Notes: generated from the letters alone by a model not told the origin. A DNA stretch of 64,000 bases from Novosphingobium barchaimii LL02 (GCF_001046635.1 NZ_KQ130452.1:1166668-1230667), one strand, 5' to 3'. Shown: positions 25,680 to 36,698, counted from the stretch's first letter. Numbers and translations are program-made.

Positions 25680-28600
25680 TCAGGCGGCCATCGGCACCTT
25701 TTCCGGCCCTCGGCGCGCGGTCAGTTCAATGCCCGATATGCCCGCCACGCTCTGCAATTGCTCGGCAAAGTCGCCGTCCAGCGCGAAGTCGCGGCCAAGG
25801 CGCACCTTCTGCTCGCGGCCATCGCCCAGGTGCAGGGTGGCAATCACCTCGCCGCTGCCCTTGGGTCCGGGGCGCATCAGCAGGGCAAGTTCCTGCACCG
25901 CCTCTACCCGGTCAATATCCAGCTTCAGCAGCATTCGTGCGTCCGCCTTCACTTCGGCCAGAGGGCGCCCGCCGCGCACTGTGACGCGCGGAGGCTCGTC
26001 CGCACTGGGCGAATCCAGCTCGACCTGGAGCAGGATGCAGGTGCCTTCCTTGGCCCACTTCACGAAGTTCTCAACCAGACTTTCCTCGAAACACGAGGCC
26101 GAGAAATTGCCCGACTGGTCCGAGAAATCGGCCATGACGAAGTCCTTGCCGCGCTTGGTCTTGCGCCGCTGCACGCTCTCCACCATCGCCGCCATGACCG
26201 CGCCAGTGCGCCCGCCGCCGCCGCCCGCCATCAGGCTGGAATAGGTACGCGCGCCGTTGCCGCTGGCGACCACACGGTACTGCTCGACCGGGTGGGCGGC
26301 GAAGTAGAAGCCGAAATTCTCGCGCTCCTTCGCCATCTGTTCGATACGGCTCCAGGGTTCCGCTTCGACGAGGCGCAGGCCCTGTTCGGCATGGTCATCG
26401 CCGCCGAACAGCGCGGCCTGCGTGGAATTGCGTTCGCGCGAGGAGCGGTCGGCCTCGGCCAGCAAGGTGTCCGCGTTGGCGAGGACCTTGGCGCGGTTCG
26501 GCTCCAGCGTATCGAAACCGCCCGCCGCGCCGAGGCTTTCAAGCTGGCGGCGGTTCATCGAACCGGCAGGCGCACGGCGGAACACATCGTCCAGGCTGAC
26601 GAACGGGCCATTGGCCACGCGCTCGGCGACGATAGCGTCCATCGCTTTTTCGCCGACGTTGCGGATGCCCGCCAATGCATAGCGCACCGCGTGGCTTTCG
26701 GCGGTTTCCTCGACGATGAATTCGGCTTCCGAGCGGTTGATATCGGGCGGCGCCAGTTCGATGCCGTTGCGGCGCGCATCGTCGACGAAGATCGCCAGCT
26801 TTTCCGACTGGTGCATGTCGAAACACATGGCGGCGGCGTAGAATTCGTGCGGATAGTGCGCCTTGAACCAGGCGGTGTGGTAGGCCAGCAGCGCATAGGC
26901 GGCCGCGTGCGATTTGTTGAAGCCGTAACCGGCGAACTTGTCGATCAAGTCGAACAGTTCATTGGCCTTGGCCGCTTCGATGTCGGATTCGCGCTTGCAG
27001 CCTTCGACGAAGCGCAGGCGTTGGGCGTCCATCTCGGCCTGGACTTTCTTGCCCATGGCGCGGCGCAGAAGGTCGGCGTCGCCCAGCGAGTAGCCCGCCA
27101 GGATCTGCGCGGCCTGCATGACCTGCTCCTGATAGACGAAAATCCCGTACGTCTCGCCCAGGATCACCGAGAGCTTCTCGTGCGGATATTCGATCGCGGC
27201 GAGGCCGTTCTTGCGCTGTCCGAACAGCGGGATGTTGTCCATCGGCCCCGGACGGTAGAGCGAGACGAGCGCGATGATGTCGCCGAAGTTGGTCGGCTTC
27301 ACGGCCGAAAGCGTGCGGCGCATGCCTTCCGATTCCAGCTGGAACACGCCCACGGTGTCACCGCGCTTGAGCAGTTCGTAAACCGCTGGATCGTCCCAGC
27401 CCAGGGTCGCAAGGTTGATCGTGATGCCGCGCCGCTGCAGCAGTTCGCCCGCCTTGTGCAACACCGACAGCGTCTTGAGGCCGAGGAAGTCGAATTTGAC
27501 GAGACCCGTGTCCTCGACATATTTCATGTCGAACTGGGTCACCGGCATGTCGGAACGCGGATCGCGGTAGAGCGGCACCAGCTGCGCCAGCGGACGATCG
27601 CCGATGACGACGCCCGCCGCGTGGGTGGAGGAGTTGCGCGGCAGGCCTTCGAGCTGCACCGCCAGATCGACCAGCCGCCGCACTTCCGCGTCATTGTCGT
27701 ATTCGCGGCGGAATTCCGGCACCGGGCCGTCCTTGGTGACGCCGTGCTGCTTTCGCCCGTTGATCGTCTCGGTCAGCGTCCAGGGGTCGGTCGGATGGTT
27801 GGGCACCATCTTGCACAGGCTGTCGACCTTGCCGTAGCCCATCTGCAGGATGCGCCCGCAATCGCGCAGAACCGCGCGGGCCTTCATCTTGCCGAAGGTG
27901 ATGATCTGGGCGACGTGGTCCTCGCCGTACTTGGCCTGGACGTAGCGGATCACCTCGCCGCGCCGGGTTTCGCAGAAATCGATATCGAAGTCAGGCATCG
28001 ACACGCGTTCCGGGTTGAGAAAGCGTTCGAACAGCAGGCCCAGCTTCAGCGGATCAAGGCCGGTGATGGTCAAGGCCCATGCCACCAGCGAGCCGGCGCC
28101 CGAACCGCGCCCCGGACCCACGGGAATGCCATTGTCGTTGGCCCACTTGATGAAGTCGGCAACGATCAGGAAGTAGCCGGGAAAGCCCATGCCGACGATG
28201 ATGCCGACCTCGAAATCGAGGCGGTCGGCATATTCGAGGAAGTCTTCAGTGACGCCTTTTTCGCGCAAGGCTTCGTAGGCGGCGCGGCGCTCGTCGCCCT
28301 TGAGGGCCATCGCCTCGTCCAGTTCCTGCACGGTGATGTCGGGCCAGTACGGCGCGAGGCGGACGGCAAGGCCAAGGCGCGAATCGTCGGCCAGCATCCG
28401 TGCCTCACCCTCGCGGTCACCGGCGAGGCTTGGCAGCAGCGGCTTGCGCTTGGGCGGTGCATAGGCGCAGCGCTGCGCAACCACGAGGGTATTGGCCAGA
28501 GCTTCGGGCAGGTCTGCGAACAGTTCCTGCATGACCGGCATCGGCTTGACCCAGCGCTCAGACGAGGAGCGCGGGCGATCTTCGGCGTCGATCTGGGTGG

Positions 28601-29279
28601 AGTTGGCGATGCACAGCAGCGCGTCATGCGCGGCATGGAAGGTCTTTTCCGGGTACTGCGCCGGGTTGGAGGCGACCAGCGGGATATCGCGGCTGTAGGC
28701 GAGCGCGATCAGTTCCTCCTCGCTCTCGTCCTCCTCAGGCTCACCGGTGCGGGTGATCTCGATGTAGAGGCGGTCGCCGAACAGCGATTGCAGCGTGTCG
28801 CAGTAGCTTTCAGCAGCATCGTATTTGCCGCCCGCGAAGAGCCGCGCCAGCGCGCCTTCGTTGCCGCCGGTGAGACAGATCAACCCATCGGTATAGCCCC
28901 GCAGCGATTCGAGCTGGACGTGGGGGTCAAGCTCCAGCGGGCGCGCCAGGTGTGCCCGGCTGACGTGGTGGCACAAGTTGAGCCAGCCCGCCTCGTTCTG
29001 GGCAAGCAGGGCCAGCCAGTCGATCGGGAAATCCTGGCCCTGCACCGCCGCACCGGGCCGGGCCACGGCGAGGAAGGTGCCGACGATGGGCTGCACGCCC
29101 GCGCTCTTGGCTGCCCCTGCAAAGATCGGGGCGCCGTAAAGGCCGTTACGATCGCAGATCGCGGCGGCGGGGAACTTGCGCTCCTTGGCCAGCTTGGCGA
29201 TCGCCTTCGGCTCGATCGCGCCGTCCAGCATGGTGAAGCTGGAGAAGATGCGAAGCGGTACGAAGGGAGAATGAGCCAT
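25680..29279 (-). CDS. dnaE: DNA polymerase III alpha subunit
   Basis: A 1199-residue replicative polymerase. The catalytic aspartates are in SMPDFDIDF (D430 and D432), with the third in LVKFDFLGLKTL. The PGRGSGAGSLVAW block and YQEQVMQAAQILAGYSL are also diagnostic; the C-terminal OB fold and tau-binding part follow. The N-terminal PHP domain looks inactive: its metal ligands are replaced (P8, F12, R44 in CDRN, F69), although D19 remains. Proofreading must therefore come from a separate epsilon subunit. The gene stands alone, with 238 bases before the next gene downstream. Confidence 0.97.
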   Translation of the reverse strand: MAHSPFVPLRIFSSFTMLDGAIEPKAIAKLAKERKFPAAAICDRNGLYGAPIFAGAAKSAGVQPIVGTFLAVARPGAAVQGQDFPIDWLALLAQNEAGWLNLCHHVSRAHLARPLELDPHVQLESLRGYTDGLICLTGGNEGALARLFAGGKYDAAESYCDTLQSLFGDRLYIEITRTGEPEEDESEEELIALAYSRDIPLVASNPAQYPEKTFHAAHDALLCIANSTQIDAEDRPRSSSERWVKPMPVMQELFADLPEALANTLVVAQRCAYAPPKRKPLLPSLAGDREGEARMLADDSRLGLAVRLAPYWPDITVQELDEAMALKGDERRAAYEALREKGVTEDFLEYADRLDFEVGIIVGMGFPGYFLIVADFIKWANDNGIPVGPGRGSGAGSLVAWALTITGLDPLKLGLLFERFLNPERVSMPDFDIDFCETRRGEVIRYVQAKYGEDHVAQIITFGKMKARAVLRDCGRILQMGYGKVDSLCKMVPNHPTDPWTLTETINGRKQHGVTKDGPVPEFRREYDNDAEVRRLVDLAVQLEGLPRNSSTHAAGVVIGDRPLAQLVPLYRDPRSDMPVTQFDMKYVEDTGLVKFDFLGLKTLSVLHKAGELLQRRGITINLATLGWDDPAVYELLKRGDTVGVFQLESEGMRRTLSAVKPTNFGDIIALVSLYRPGPMDNIPLFGQRKNGLAAIEYPHEKLSVILGETYGIFVYQEQVMQAAQILAGYSLGDADLLRRAMGKKVQAEMDAQRLRFVEGCKRESDIEAAKANELFDLIDKFAGYGFNKSHAAAYALLAYHTAWFKAHYPHEFYAAAMCFDMHQSEKLAIFVDDARRNGIELAPPDINRSEAEFIVEETAESHAVRYALAGIRNVGEKAMDAIVAERVANGPFVSLDDVFRRAPAGSMNRRQLESLGAAGGFDTLEPNRAKVLANADTLLAEADRSSRERNSTQAALFGGDDHAEQGLRLVEAEPWSRIEQMAKERENFGFYFAAHPVEQYRVVASGNGARTYSSLMAGGGGGRTGAVMAAMVESVQRRKTKRGKDFVMADFSDQSGNFSASCFEESLVENFVKWAKEGTCILLQVELDSPSADEPPRVTVRGGRPLAEVKADARMLLKLDIDRVEAVQELALLMRPGPKGSGEVIATLHLGDGREQKVRLGRDFALDGDFAEQLQSVAGISGIELTARRGPEKVPMAA

Positions 29280-29382
29280 CGCCCGAATTTAGGCACTGCA
29301 CCCATAGACGATCAAGGCCGCGCCGGGGAAAAGGCGGGGGATAGCACCGCCCATCCCTCAATTTGGCGCGCCCTGTGGCGTT

Positions 29383-30789
29383 TCAGCGCTTCAGGGTGAG
29401 CGGGTCGCGCGCGGCGCGAGCTTCGCCATCGGCGGCGAAGTCCATGATAACGTCCTTGCCGGGGTCGTAGCGCGGCCATGCCGGCAGCGCGCCGCCGTTC
29501 GGGTCGCCCTTCTTCGCAAAGGCCACCAGCGCATCGCTCATCATCTTGCCCATGTGGTTATCCATCGCGGTGATCCCGTCCGCATATTTCACCGCCTGGG
29601 TATCGAAGAAGAACGGGATGTCGGTGGCATGGCCCGCGCCTTGCGCCTTGGTCGAGGCGGCGACGTAGGAGAAGCGATAGGCGTAGACCGGTACGCCCGC
29701 CTTGGTCAGCGCCCCGGCGATGTCGCGCGCGCCCTTTATCATGACGCCGTCCGGGCCGCCCATATCGGCGCTGGTTGCGCCTACCATGACCGGCACCTTG
29801 GCGAACTGGCCCTGCGCATACGCCTTGCGCATGTCCACCGCGATCCGGCCGTCCGCGAAGGGCGACGAGAACGGCGGGCGCGGAGAAGCGAACAGCGCCG
29901 CCATGTTCAACCCGTCGACCACCTGCTCGGCGCTGAGCGCACGCAGCTTGTCCAGCGCTTTGGGATCGTTTGCGGCGATGCCTTTGGTGGCGGCGAACGC
30001 CACGCCGGCCTTCTCGGCCTCGGCCATGTCGCCCTTGCCAAGCATGTCGCCGTTGCCGCCGGACATGATGACCGCGCGGTGGAAAAGGCCCTTGGTCAGG
30101 GGTGAGGTCATCAGCATGTGAACCGAGAAACCGCCCGCGCTCTCACCCATCAGGGTGATATTGGCGGGATCGCCGCCGAAGGCCGCGATATTGTCATGCA
30201 CCCATTTGAGCGCGGCGATCTGGTCCATTGTGCCGTAGTTGCCCAGCAGTCCGCCATCGGCATTTTGCGCGGCAAGCTGCGGGTGGGCGAAAGTGCCGAA
30301 ACGGCCGATGCGGTAATTGAAGCTCACCACCATCACGCCTTTTCGTGCCAGTTCCGCGCCCGAATAGGTCGGTGGCGACGACCCCCCGTTCACGAAGCCG
30401 CCGCCGTAGATCCACAGCACCACGGGCAGCTTGCCTCTGGCGCCATCCGGCTTCCAGACGTTGAGGTAGAGGCAGTCCTCCGCAGGCGGCGTGCCGAGCG
30501 GCGCGGCGTCGCTGGGGAACGGCTTTTGCATGCAGTCGTGCCCGTAGGCCGTCGCCGGGCGTACGTCCTGCCACGCGGCGGCAGGCTGCGGCGCCCGCCA
30601 GCGCAGATCGCCCACCGGCGGCGCGGCGAAAGGGATGCCCTTCCAGCTGACGACGCCTTCCTCGCTAACGCCGGAGACTTTGCCGGTTTTCGTCTCGGCG
30701 ATGGGATCCTTGGCCATCACCGGCGCGCAGGCTGCCGAGGCAAGCGCGATCGAGACAAGCGCGGAGGACGAGAAACGCAGACGCAGCAT
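29383..30789 (-). CDS. Secreted type-B carboxylesterase/lipase
   Basis: A 468-residue alpha/beta hydrolase. It begins with a signal peptide (MLRLRFSSSALVSIALASAACAPVMA), which contains a cysteine in SAACAP that might form a lipobox. The catalytic serine is in TLMGESAGGFSVH; the oxyanion loop is YGGGFVNGG; CLYLNVWKP is the second family signature. The glutamate/aspartate and histidine (GAGHATDIPFFFDT) complete the triad. It would hydrolyse carboxylic esters in the periplasm. The ATG at 30789 gives a proper signal peptide; upstream in-frame codons do not. Confidence 0.92.
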   Translation of the reverse strand: MLRLRFSSSALVSIALASAACAPVMAKDPIAETKTGKVSGVSEEGVVSWKGIPFAAPPVGDLRWRAPQPAAAWQDVRPATAYGHDCMQKPFPSDAAPLGTPPAEDCLYLNVWKPDGARGKLPVVLWIYGGGFVNGGSSPPTYSGAELARKGVMVVSFNYRIGRFGTFAHPQLAAQNADGGLLGNYGTMDQIAALKWVHDNIAAFGGDPANITLMGESAGGFSVHMLMTSPLTKGLFHRAVIMSGGNGDMLGKGDMAEAEKAGVAFAATKGIAANDPKALDKLRALSAEQVVDGLNMAALFASPRPPFSSPFADGRIAVDMRKAYAQGQFAKVPVMVGATSADMGGPDGVMIKGARDIAGALTKAGVPVYAYRFSYVAASTKAQGAGHATDIPFFFDTQAVKYADGITAMDNHMGKMMSDALVAFAKKGDPNGGALPAWPRYDPGKDVIMDFAADGEARAARDPLTLKR

Positions 30790-30904
30790 CTTGAGTGCAA
30801 CTCCGAGGAAGGAAATGGGAGCGCTGTGGATCGGCCCAAATGTCGGCCGCATCAATCCCTTGCTCACGCGAAGCGGCGGGGCAACGCTGCGAATGATGAA
30901 TGTG

Positions 30905-31411
30905 CTAGAGCAGCGCCTCGATATCGCCGGTCAACGCGGCGGGCTTGTCAGTGGGGGCATAGCGGCGGACCACTTTACCCTGGCGGTCGATGAGGAACTT
31001 GGTGAAGTTCCACTTGATCGACTTCGACCCGAGCAGACCGGGTGCCTGCGTCTTGAGCCATTCGTATAGAGGCGCGGTGCCCGGCCCGTTGACTTCGACC
31101 TTCCCCATCAGCGGGAACGACAGGCCGAAGTTGACCTCGCAGAACGCCGAGATCTCGTCAGCGTCGCCCGGCTCCTGCCCGCCGAACTGGTTGCACGGGA
31201 AGGCCATCACCTCGAACCCGCGCTCACCGTACTTCTGCCAGAGTTCCTCCAGCCCGCTGTATTGCGGAGTGAAGCCGCACTTGCTGGCGGTGTTGACCAC
31301 CAGCACCACCTTGCCGAGACGGTCGGCAAGGCTAACCTCCTCGCCATTCGGCAGAACGGCGGAGAAATCAGCGATAGTGCGCGGGCTGTCCCTCACGCTT
31401 GGGACTTTCAC
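30905..31411 (-). CDS. Glutathione peroxidase family (thiol peroxidase)
   Basis: A 168-residue peroxidase. Peroxidatic C45 is in NTASKCGFTPQY, and FPCNQFGGQEP (C73 may be the resolving cysteine) and W134-N135 in WNFTKFL complete the active site. Cysteine takes the place of selenocysteine, so thioredoxin is the likely electron donor. It reduces hydrogen peroxide and lipid hydroperoxides. The GTG start overlaps the stop of the upstream DUF3297 gene in GTGA, so the two are translationally coupled. Confidence 0.92.
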   Translation of the reverse strand: MKVPSVRDSPRTIADFSAVLPNGEEVSLADRLGKVVLVVNTASKCGFTPQYSGLEELWQKYGERGFEVMAFPCNQFGGQEPGDADEISAFCEVNFGLSFPLMGKVEVNGPGTAPLYEWLKTQAPGLLGSKSIKWNFTKFLIDRQGKVVRRYAPTDKPAALTGDIEALL

Positions 31412-31686
31412 GCCAGAGGGAAATCAGCGCGGCGCGACAGCCTGCGAATTTCGCCGATGCGGAACGTGTGGTCGCCGTCCTTCTGAATGGCGTAATCGTC
31501 CTGCCGGTCTTCGGGCATTCCGAGGACGAAAAGGATCAGTTCGGCCACCGTGCCGCGCCGGATGGTCTTGAACCGGTGGAACAGGCCGCCGCCATCTTCG
31601 CACTTGTGAAGCTCGGCGGAATCCTCCCAGCCGAAGCCCTTTGCCGGGCTGGTGCTCGTCTCGATGGTGGAGGGGGTGTCGCTCAT
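31408..31686 (-). CDS. DUF3297 family protein
   Basis: A 92-residue protein, MSDTPSTIE, then LFHRFKTIRRGTVAELILFVLGMPEDRQDDYAIQKDGDHTFRIGEIRRLSRRAD. I recognise the short DUF3297 family, whose function is unknown. It has no signal peptide. The ATG at 31686 has AAGG upstream. The gene shares a GTGA overlap with gpx, which suggests a link to oxidative stress, but that is inference only. Confidence 0.75.
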   Translation of the reverse strand: MSDTPSTIETSTSPAKGFGWEDSAELHKCEDGGGLFHRFKTIRRGTVAELILFVLGMPEDRQDDYAIQKDGDHTFRIGEIRRLSRRADFPLA

Positions 31687-31784
31687 GGGCGCTGACCTTC
31701 TTTTCTGTTCAAACTGACACACTCGATGTGGGAACAGAAAATCCCGAGTTCAACGCTGGTTCCGCCATAATCCTGCGTAACCCT

Positions 31785-32475
<691 letters not shown>

Positions 32476-32483
<8 letters not shown>

Positions 32484-33717
32484 AACGCAGCACCTGCACG
32501 GGATCGGTGCTCGCCGCCCTGTAGGCCGGGTAGAGCGTGGCAAGGAAGCTGAACACCAGCGCCATACCGCAGATCGAGACGATCTCGACAGGGTCGGAGC
32601 GCGCGGGCAGCTCGGTCAAAAAGCGAATCGAGGGGTCCCACAGGTTCTGGCCGGTGACGATCTCCACCAGATGCACGATAGGCTGGCGGAAATAGAGGAA
32701 CACGAAACCCAGCAGCAGTCCCAGCACAGTGCCCATCGCACCGATGCAGAAGCCTGCCGTCACGAACACCTTGAGCAGCGAGCGGCGCGTGGCCCCCATC
32801 GTGCGCAGGATCGCGATGTCGCGGGTCTTGGCGCGCACCAGCATGATGAGCGAGGAGAGAATGTTGAACACCGCCACCAGCACGATGATCGAAAGCACCA
32901 CGAACATCGCCACCCGCTCCACCGCCAGCGCCTCGAACAACGAGGCGTTGATGGTCTTCCAGTCGGTGACGATGGCCCGGCCCTCAAGCTGGCGCGAAAG
33001 GGGGGCAAGAATCCTGCCGACATTGTCCGGATCGTTGGTGGTGACCTCTATGGTGCCGATCGCATCGCCGGTCAGCAACAGCGTCTGCGCATCCTTGATC
33101 GGCATCATCACGAAGGCGTTGTCGTAATCGTAAACGCCGATTTCGAAGATCGCGGCGACCCGGTAGCCGATCTGGCGCGGCACCGTGCCGAACGGAGTAG
33201 CGCGGCCCAGCGGGTTGATGACGGTGATCACGTCGCCCACTTGCGCGCCCAGGTTCTGCGCCAGCTGATTGCCGATCGCGACATTCTCGGCGCCGGGTTT
33301 GATCTCGGCAAGACTGCCGACTTTCACCTTGTCCTGGATGCGGGCGATGTCTTCGGCGGTATGGCCGCGAAGCTGGATGCCTTCGGTGCGGCCATTGAAC
33401 GTGACGAGCAGCGGCTGGTCGATCAGGGGCGAGGCTCTGACCACGCCCTTGGTGGCGCGCACATCCTTGAGTACGCGCTCCCAGTCATCGAGCCGGCCGC
33501 CGTAGGCCTGGATGATGGCATGGCCGTTGAGATTAACGATCTTGTCGAACAGTTCCGCGCGGAAGCCGTTCATCACGCTCATGACGATCACCAGCGCGGC
33601 GACGCCCAGCGCCACCGCGACAAGGCTGATGCCGGCGACCAGCGCTATGAAGCGCTCGCCCTTGCCCGGCAGCATGTAGCGCTTGGCGATGGTCCATTCG
33701 AAAGGGGATAGGATCAA
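32476..33717 (-). CDS. Lipoprotein-releasing system permease LolC/LolE
   Basis: A 413-residue permease with four membrane helices: one near residues 20-45 ([25 protein letters not shown]) and three in the C-terminal 150 residues, with a large periplasmic MacB-type domain between. It begins (M)[22 protein letters not shown], the conserved LolC start; the codon is TTG at 33717, and the sequence further upstream has no resemblance. A single LolC/E hybrid (LolF type) is usual in alphaproteobacteria; only one permease gene is present here. It is the first gene of the pair with lolD. Confidence 0.9.
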
Positions 33718-33887
33718 GAGCGCGGGGTCCGTCTGTGATCGGTAAAGGGGCAGGGCGGCATTAGGATGATGGATGCGCGCTGGCAAGCTGTGGGCAGGCA
33801 AATGGTTCCCGGCGGAATGCGCAAAAGAAGCCTCTGCTATTGGAAAGACTGCTTGATCTGGGGTTCGCCTGGGTGCCAGATGCAGCA

Positions 33888-34289
33888 ATGCATTCCCATA
33901 CCCGCGCAATGATCGCCGCCGCCACATTCGCTTTCATCACCGGCAAAAAGGTTGCCGGTCTCTACGATCACTCGGCTGGACGCGACCTGCGTATCGCCGC
34001 GGAGTTCAGGGGCAAGCAGTTGCAGGGGTTCGACGGCGATCGCGGCGTGAAGTTCGGGGGCACCCTTCCCGAACTGCGCGACGAAGGCGACAGGACGTTC
34101 GTGTCCTTCGAGAGCGATGGCAGCACCGTCAAGGGATACGACCGGGGTTCGTCGAGCTTCTATGAGGCGCAAGTGACGGACGGCCTCGTGCAGGTGTACG
34201 ATCACGGCCCGGCCGCGTGGTTCGCCTATGACGTCCAGGACGCGGAATCGGCCAGCAGCTATCATCGCGGCGCGGCGGACGGCCGCTAG
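33888..34289 (+). CDS. Protein of unknown function, small
   Basis: A 133-residue protein, MHSHTRAMIAAATFAFITGKKVAGLYDHSAGRDLRIAAEFRG, then FESDGSTVKGYDRGSSSFYEAQVTDGLVQVYDHGPAAWFAYDVQDA. It appears to have beta-rich repeats with aromatic pairs and is acidic. I have a weak memory of similar short proteins in sphingomonads (KKVAGLYDH), but no named family. No signal peptide. It is divergent from the lolC/E-lolD pair and upstream of purF on the same strand, with a 161-base gap. Confidence 0.65.
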   Translation: MHSHTRAMIAAATFAFITGKKVAGLYDHSAGRDLRIAAEFRGKQLQGFDGDRGVKFGGTLPELRDEGDRTFVSFESDGSTVKGYDRGSSSFYEAQVTDGLVQVYDHGPAAWFAYDVQDAESASSYHRGAADGR

Positions 34290-34450
34290 GCAGAGCCACC
34301 TGGCCGTCATCACGGCGTCATGTATCAGGCGTTGGAAAGGCCCAGTTCGCGCGACGCACTGCAAGTCTTGCCCCTTCCCCCTTGCTTTTGCCGACAATCA
34401 CAGCCAAATGCGCGGACGTTTTGACGCGCCAGCGGGCTGGACATACATCC

Positions 34451-35899
34451 ATGAACATTACTCATCCCTTTCTCGATTCGGACGGGGACAAGCTGCGCGA
34501 AGAGTGCGGCATCTTCGGCGTTATCGGTGCCAGGGAAGCCGCTGCGATCACGGCGGCAGGTCTTCATTCCCTTCAGCATCGCGGCCAGGAGGCGGTGGGC
34601 ATCACCAGCTTCTCGGGCGACGAGTTCCACTCGCACCGGGGCATCGGCCACGTGGCGCAGGTGTTCAGCCAGAAGGAACTGGACACCCTGCCCGGCAACA
34701 TGGCCTCGGGCCACGTCCGCTACGCCACGACCGGCGGATCGGGCCTGCGCAACGTCCAGCCGCTGTTCGCCGACCTTGCCGCGGGCGGCTTCGCCATCGC
34801 GCATAACGGCAACATTTCCAACGCGATGACGCTGAAGCATGACCTCGTGTCCAAGGGGTCGATTTTCCAGTCGACGTCCGACACCGAAGTCATCATCCAC
34901 CTTGTCGCTACCAGCCGATACCCCACCCTGCTCGACCGCTTCGTCGATGCGCTGCGCATGGTGGAAGGCGCCTACTCGCTGATCTGCATGACCCCGGAAG
35001 GCATGATCGCCTGCCGCGATCCGCTGGGCATCCGCCCGCTGGTGATGGGCCGCATCGGCGACGCCACCGTATTCGCCTCCGAAACCGTCGCCTTCGACAT
35101 CGTCGGCGCCGAGTTCATCCGCTCGATAGAGCCGGGTGAACTCGTCCAGGTTGATCACAAGGGTACGATCTCCAGCCACCGCCCGTTCGGCGATCCCGCC
35201 CCGCGTCCCTGCATCTTCGAACACGTCTACTTCTCGCGCCCCGATTCGGTCATGGACGGCCTTTCGGTCTATCAGGTGCGCAAGCAGATCGGCGTCGAGC
35301 TGGCCAAGGAAGCCTTCGCGGACGCCGACGTGGTGATCCCCGTTCCCGACAGCGGCGTTCCCGCCGCCATCGGCTATGCGCAGGAATCCGGCATTCCGTT
35401 CGAACTGGGCATCATCCGATCGCACTACGTGGGCCGCACTTTCATCCAGCCGGGTGATGCCGCCCGCCACGCCGACGTGAAGCGCAAGCACAACGCCAAC
35501 CGCGCCGTCGTGGAAGGCAAGCGGATCGTCCTGATCGACGATTCGATCGTGCGCGGCACGACCTCGAAGAAGATCGTCGAGATGATGCGCGATGCCGGCG
35601 CCGCCGAAGTGCACATGCGCATCGCCAGCCCGCCAACCGAGCATTCCTGCTTCTACGGCGTCGACACGCCCGAGCGTTCGAAGCTGCTGGCCGCCACGAT
35701 GGACACGGCCGCCATGGCCGATTTCATCAAGGCCGACAGCCTCGCCTTCGTGTCGATCGACGGTCTGTACCGCGCGGTCGGTCAGGAAAAGCGCGCCAGC
35801 AAGTGCCCGCAGTTCTGCGACGCCTGCTTCACCGGCGAATACCCGACCAAGCTGACCGACTTCACCGACCGTTTCCCGGCGGAGCTCAACGCAGCGTGA
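34451..35899 (+). CDS. purF: Amidophosphoribosyltransferase
   Basis: A 482-residue enzyme that commits PRPP to purine synthesis. The nucleophile cysteine is in LREECGIFGVIG, after a short propeptide that is normally removed. The PRPP-binding loop VLIDDSIVRGTTSKK is intact. The CDACFTGEYP motif near the C-terminus carries cysteines like those that bind the [4Fe-4S] cluster in the B. subtilis-type enzyme. The stop overlaps the start of the following SDR gene (GTGA), so the two are coupled. Confidence 0.96.
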   Translation: MNITHPFLDSDGDKLREECGIFGVIGAREAAAITAAGLHSLQHRGQEAVGITSFSGDEFHSHRGIGHVAQVFSQKELDTLPGNMASGHVRYATTGGSGLRNVQPLFADLAAGGFAIAHNGNISNAMTLKHDLVSKGSIFQSTSDTEVIIHLVATSRYPTLLDRFVDALRMVEGAYSLICMTPEGMIACRDPLGIRPLVMGRIGDATVFASETVAFDIVGAEFIRSIEPGELVQVDHKGTISSHRPFGDPAPRPCIFEHVYFSRPDSVMDGLSVYQVRKQIGVELAKEAFADADVVIPVPDSGVPAAIGYAQESGIPFELGIIRSHYVGRTFIQPGDAARHADVKRKHNANRAVVEGKRIVLIDDSIVRGTTSKKIVEMMRDAGAAEVHMRIASPPTEHSCFYGVDTPERSKLLAATMDTAAMADFIKADSLAFVSIDGLYRAVGQEKRASKCPQFCDACFTGEYPTKLTDFTDRFPAELNAA

Positions 35900-36615
35900 G
35901 CGAAAAGGCATTCGAGGGACAAGTCGCGCTGGTAACCGGCGCCAGCCGGGGCATCGGCGCGGCTACGGCCGCCGCTCTGGCGGCGCAGGGCGCGCATGTC
36001 GTGCTCACCGGGCGCGACACCAGGGCGCTCGAAGCGGTCGAGGACGCGATCTTCCAGGCGGGCGGTTCGGCCACGATCGCGCCTGTCGACCTTGTCGAGC
36101 CGGACGGCATCGCCCGCCTTGCCACGGCGCTGTCGCAGCGCTGGGGCAAGCTCGACATAATGGTCATCAACGCGGCGATCCTGCCCGAGCTGACCAGCGT
36201 CGCCGACATCGATCAGCGCGCCTTCAACAAGGCGCTGACCACAAATGTCCTCGCCACCCAGGCGCTGTTCGCCAACTTCGATCCGCTGCTGAAGAAAAGC
36301 GGCGATGCGCGCGTCATCGGCATGACCACCACGGTCGCGCAGGCACCGCGTGCCTATTGGGGCGCTTACGGCGCGACCAAGGCCGCCTTCGAGGTTCTGC
36401 TGGACTGCTACGCGCAGGAAACCGCCAAGGTTTCGAAGATCCGCGTTGCCATCGTCAACCCCGGCGCCACCCGCACCGCCATGCGCGCACGGGCTTACCC
36501 GGGTGAGGCACCCGCCTCGGTAAAGCCCCCTGAAGTGGTAGCTGACCGGCTGGTTTCCCTGCTGACTGAGGACTTTGCGACGGGCCACCGGGAAACCGTT
36601 AACCAGACTGCGTAA
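35896..36615 (+). CDS. Short-chain dehydrogenase/reductase
   Basis: A 239-residue SDR. Cofactor-binding TGASRGIG, the NAAI motif (VINAAILPE) and the catalytic tyrosine and lysine in YGATK are present. The usual catalytic serine is replaced by threonine residues in MTTTVAQAP. The GTG start overlaps the purF stop by 4 bases. The family is broad and the substrate is unknown; co-translation with purF looks like a shared arrangement rather than evidence of a purine role. Confidence 0.92.
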   Translation: MSEKAFEGQVALVTGASRGIGAATAAALAAQGAHVVLTGRDTRALEAVEDAIFQAGGSATIAPVDLVEPDGIARLATALSQRWGKLDIMVINAAILPELTSVADIDQRAFNKALTTNVLATQALFANFDPLLKKSGDARVIGMTTTVAQAPRAYWGAYGATKAAFEVLLDCYAQETAKVSKIRVAIVNPGATRTAMRARAYPGEAPASVKPPEVVADRLVSLLTEDFATGHRETVNQTA

Positions 36616-36698
36616 GTCGATAGTAATCCCAAGCTGGGACACATGGTGACGAATCGGTGCCGAAAATACGCACCGTGCCTAAAAAGCGCGAGGTCGCC

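Noticed and set aside
25671-29399. A 1242-codon open frame on the plus strand opposite dnaE
   Set aside because: It is the antisense shadow of dnaE in GC-rich DNA; the minus strand carries all polymerase motifs, and the plus frame has no domain resemblance and is rich in His, Arg and Gln.
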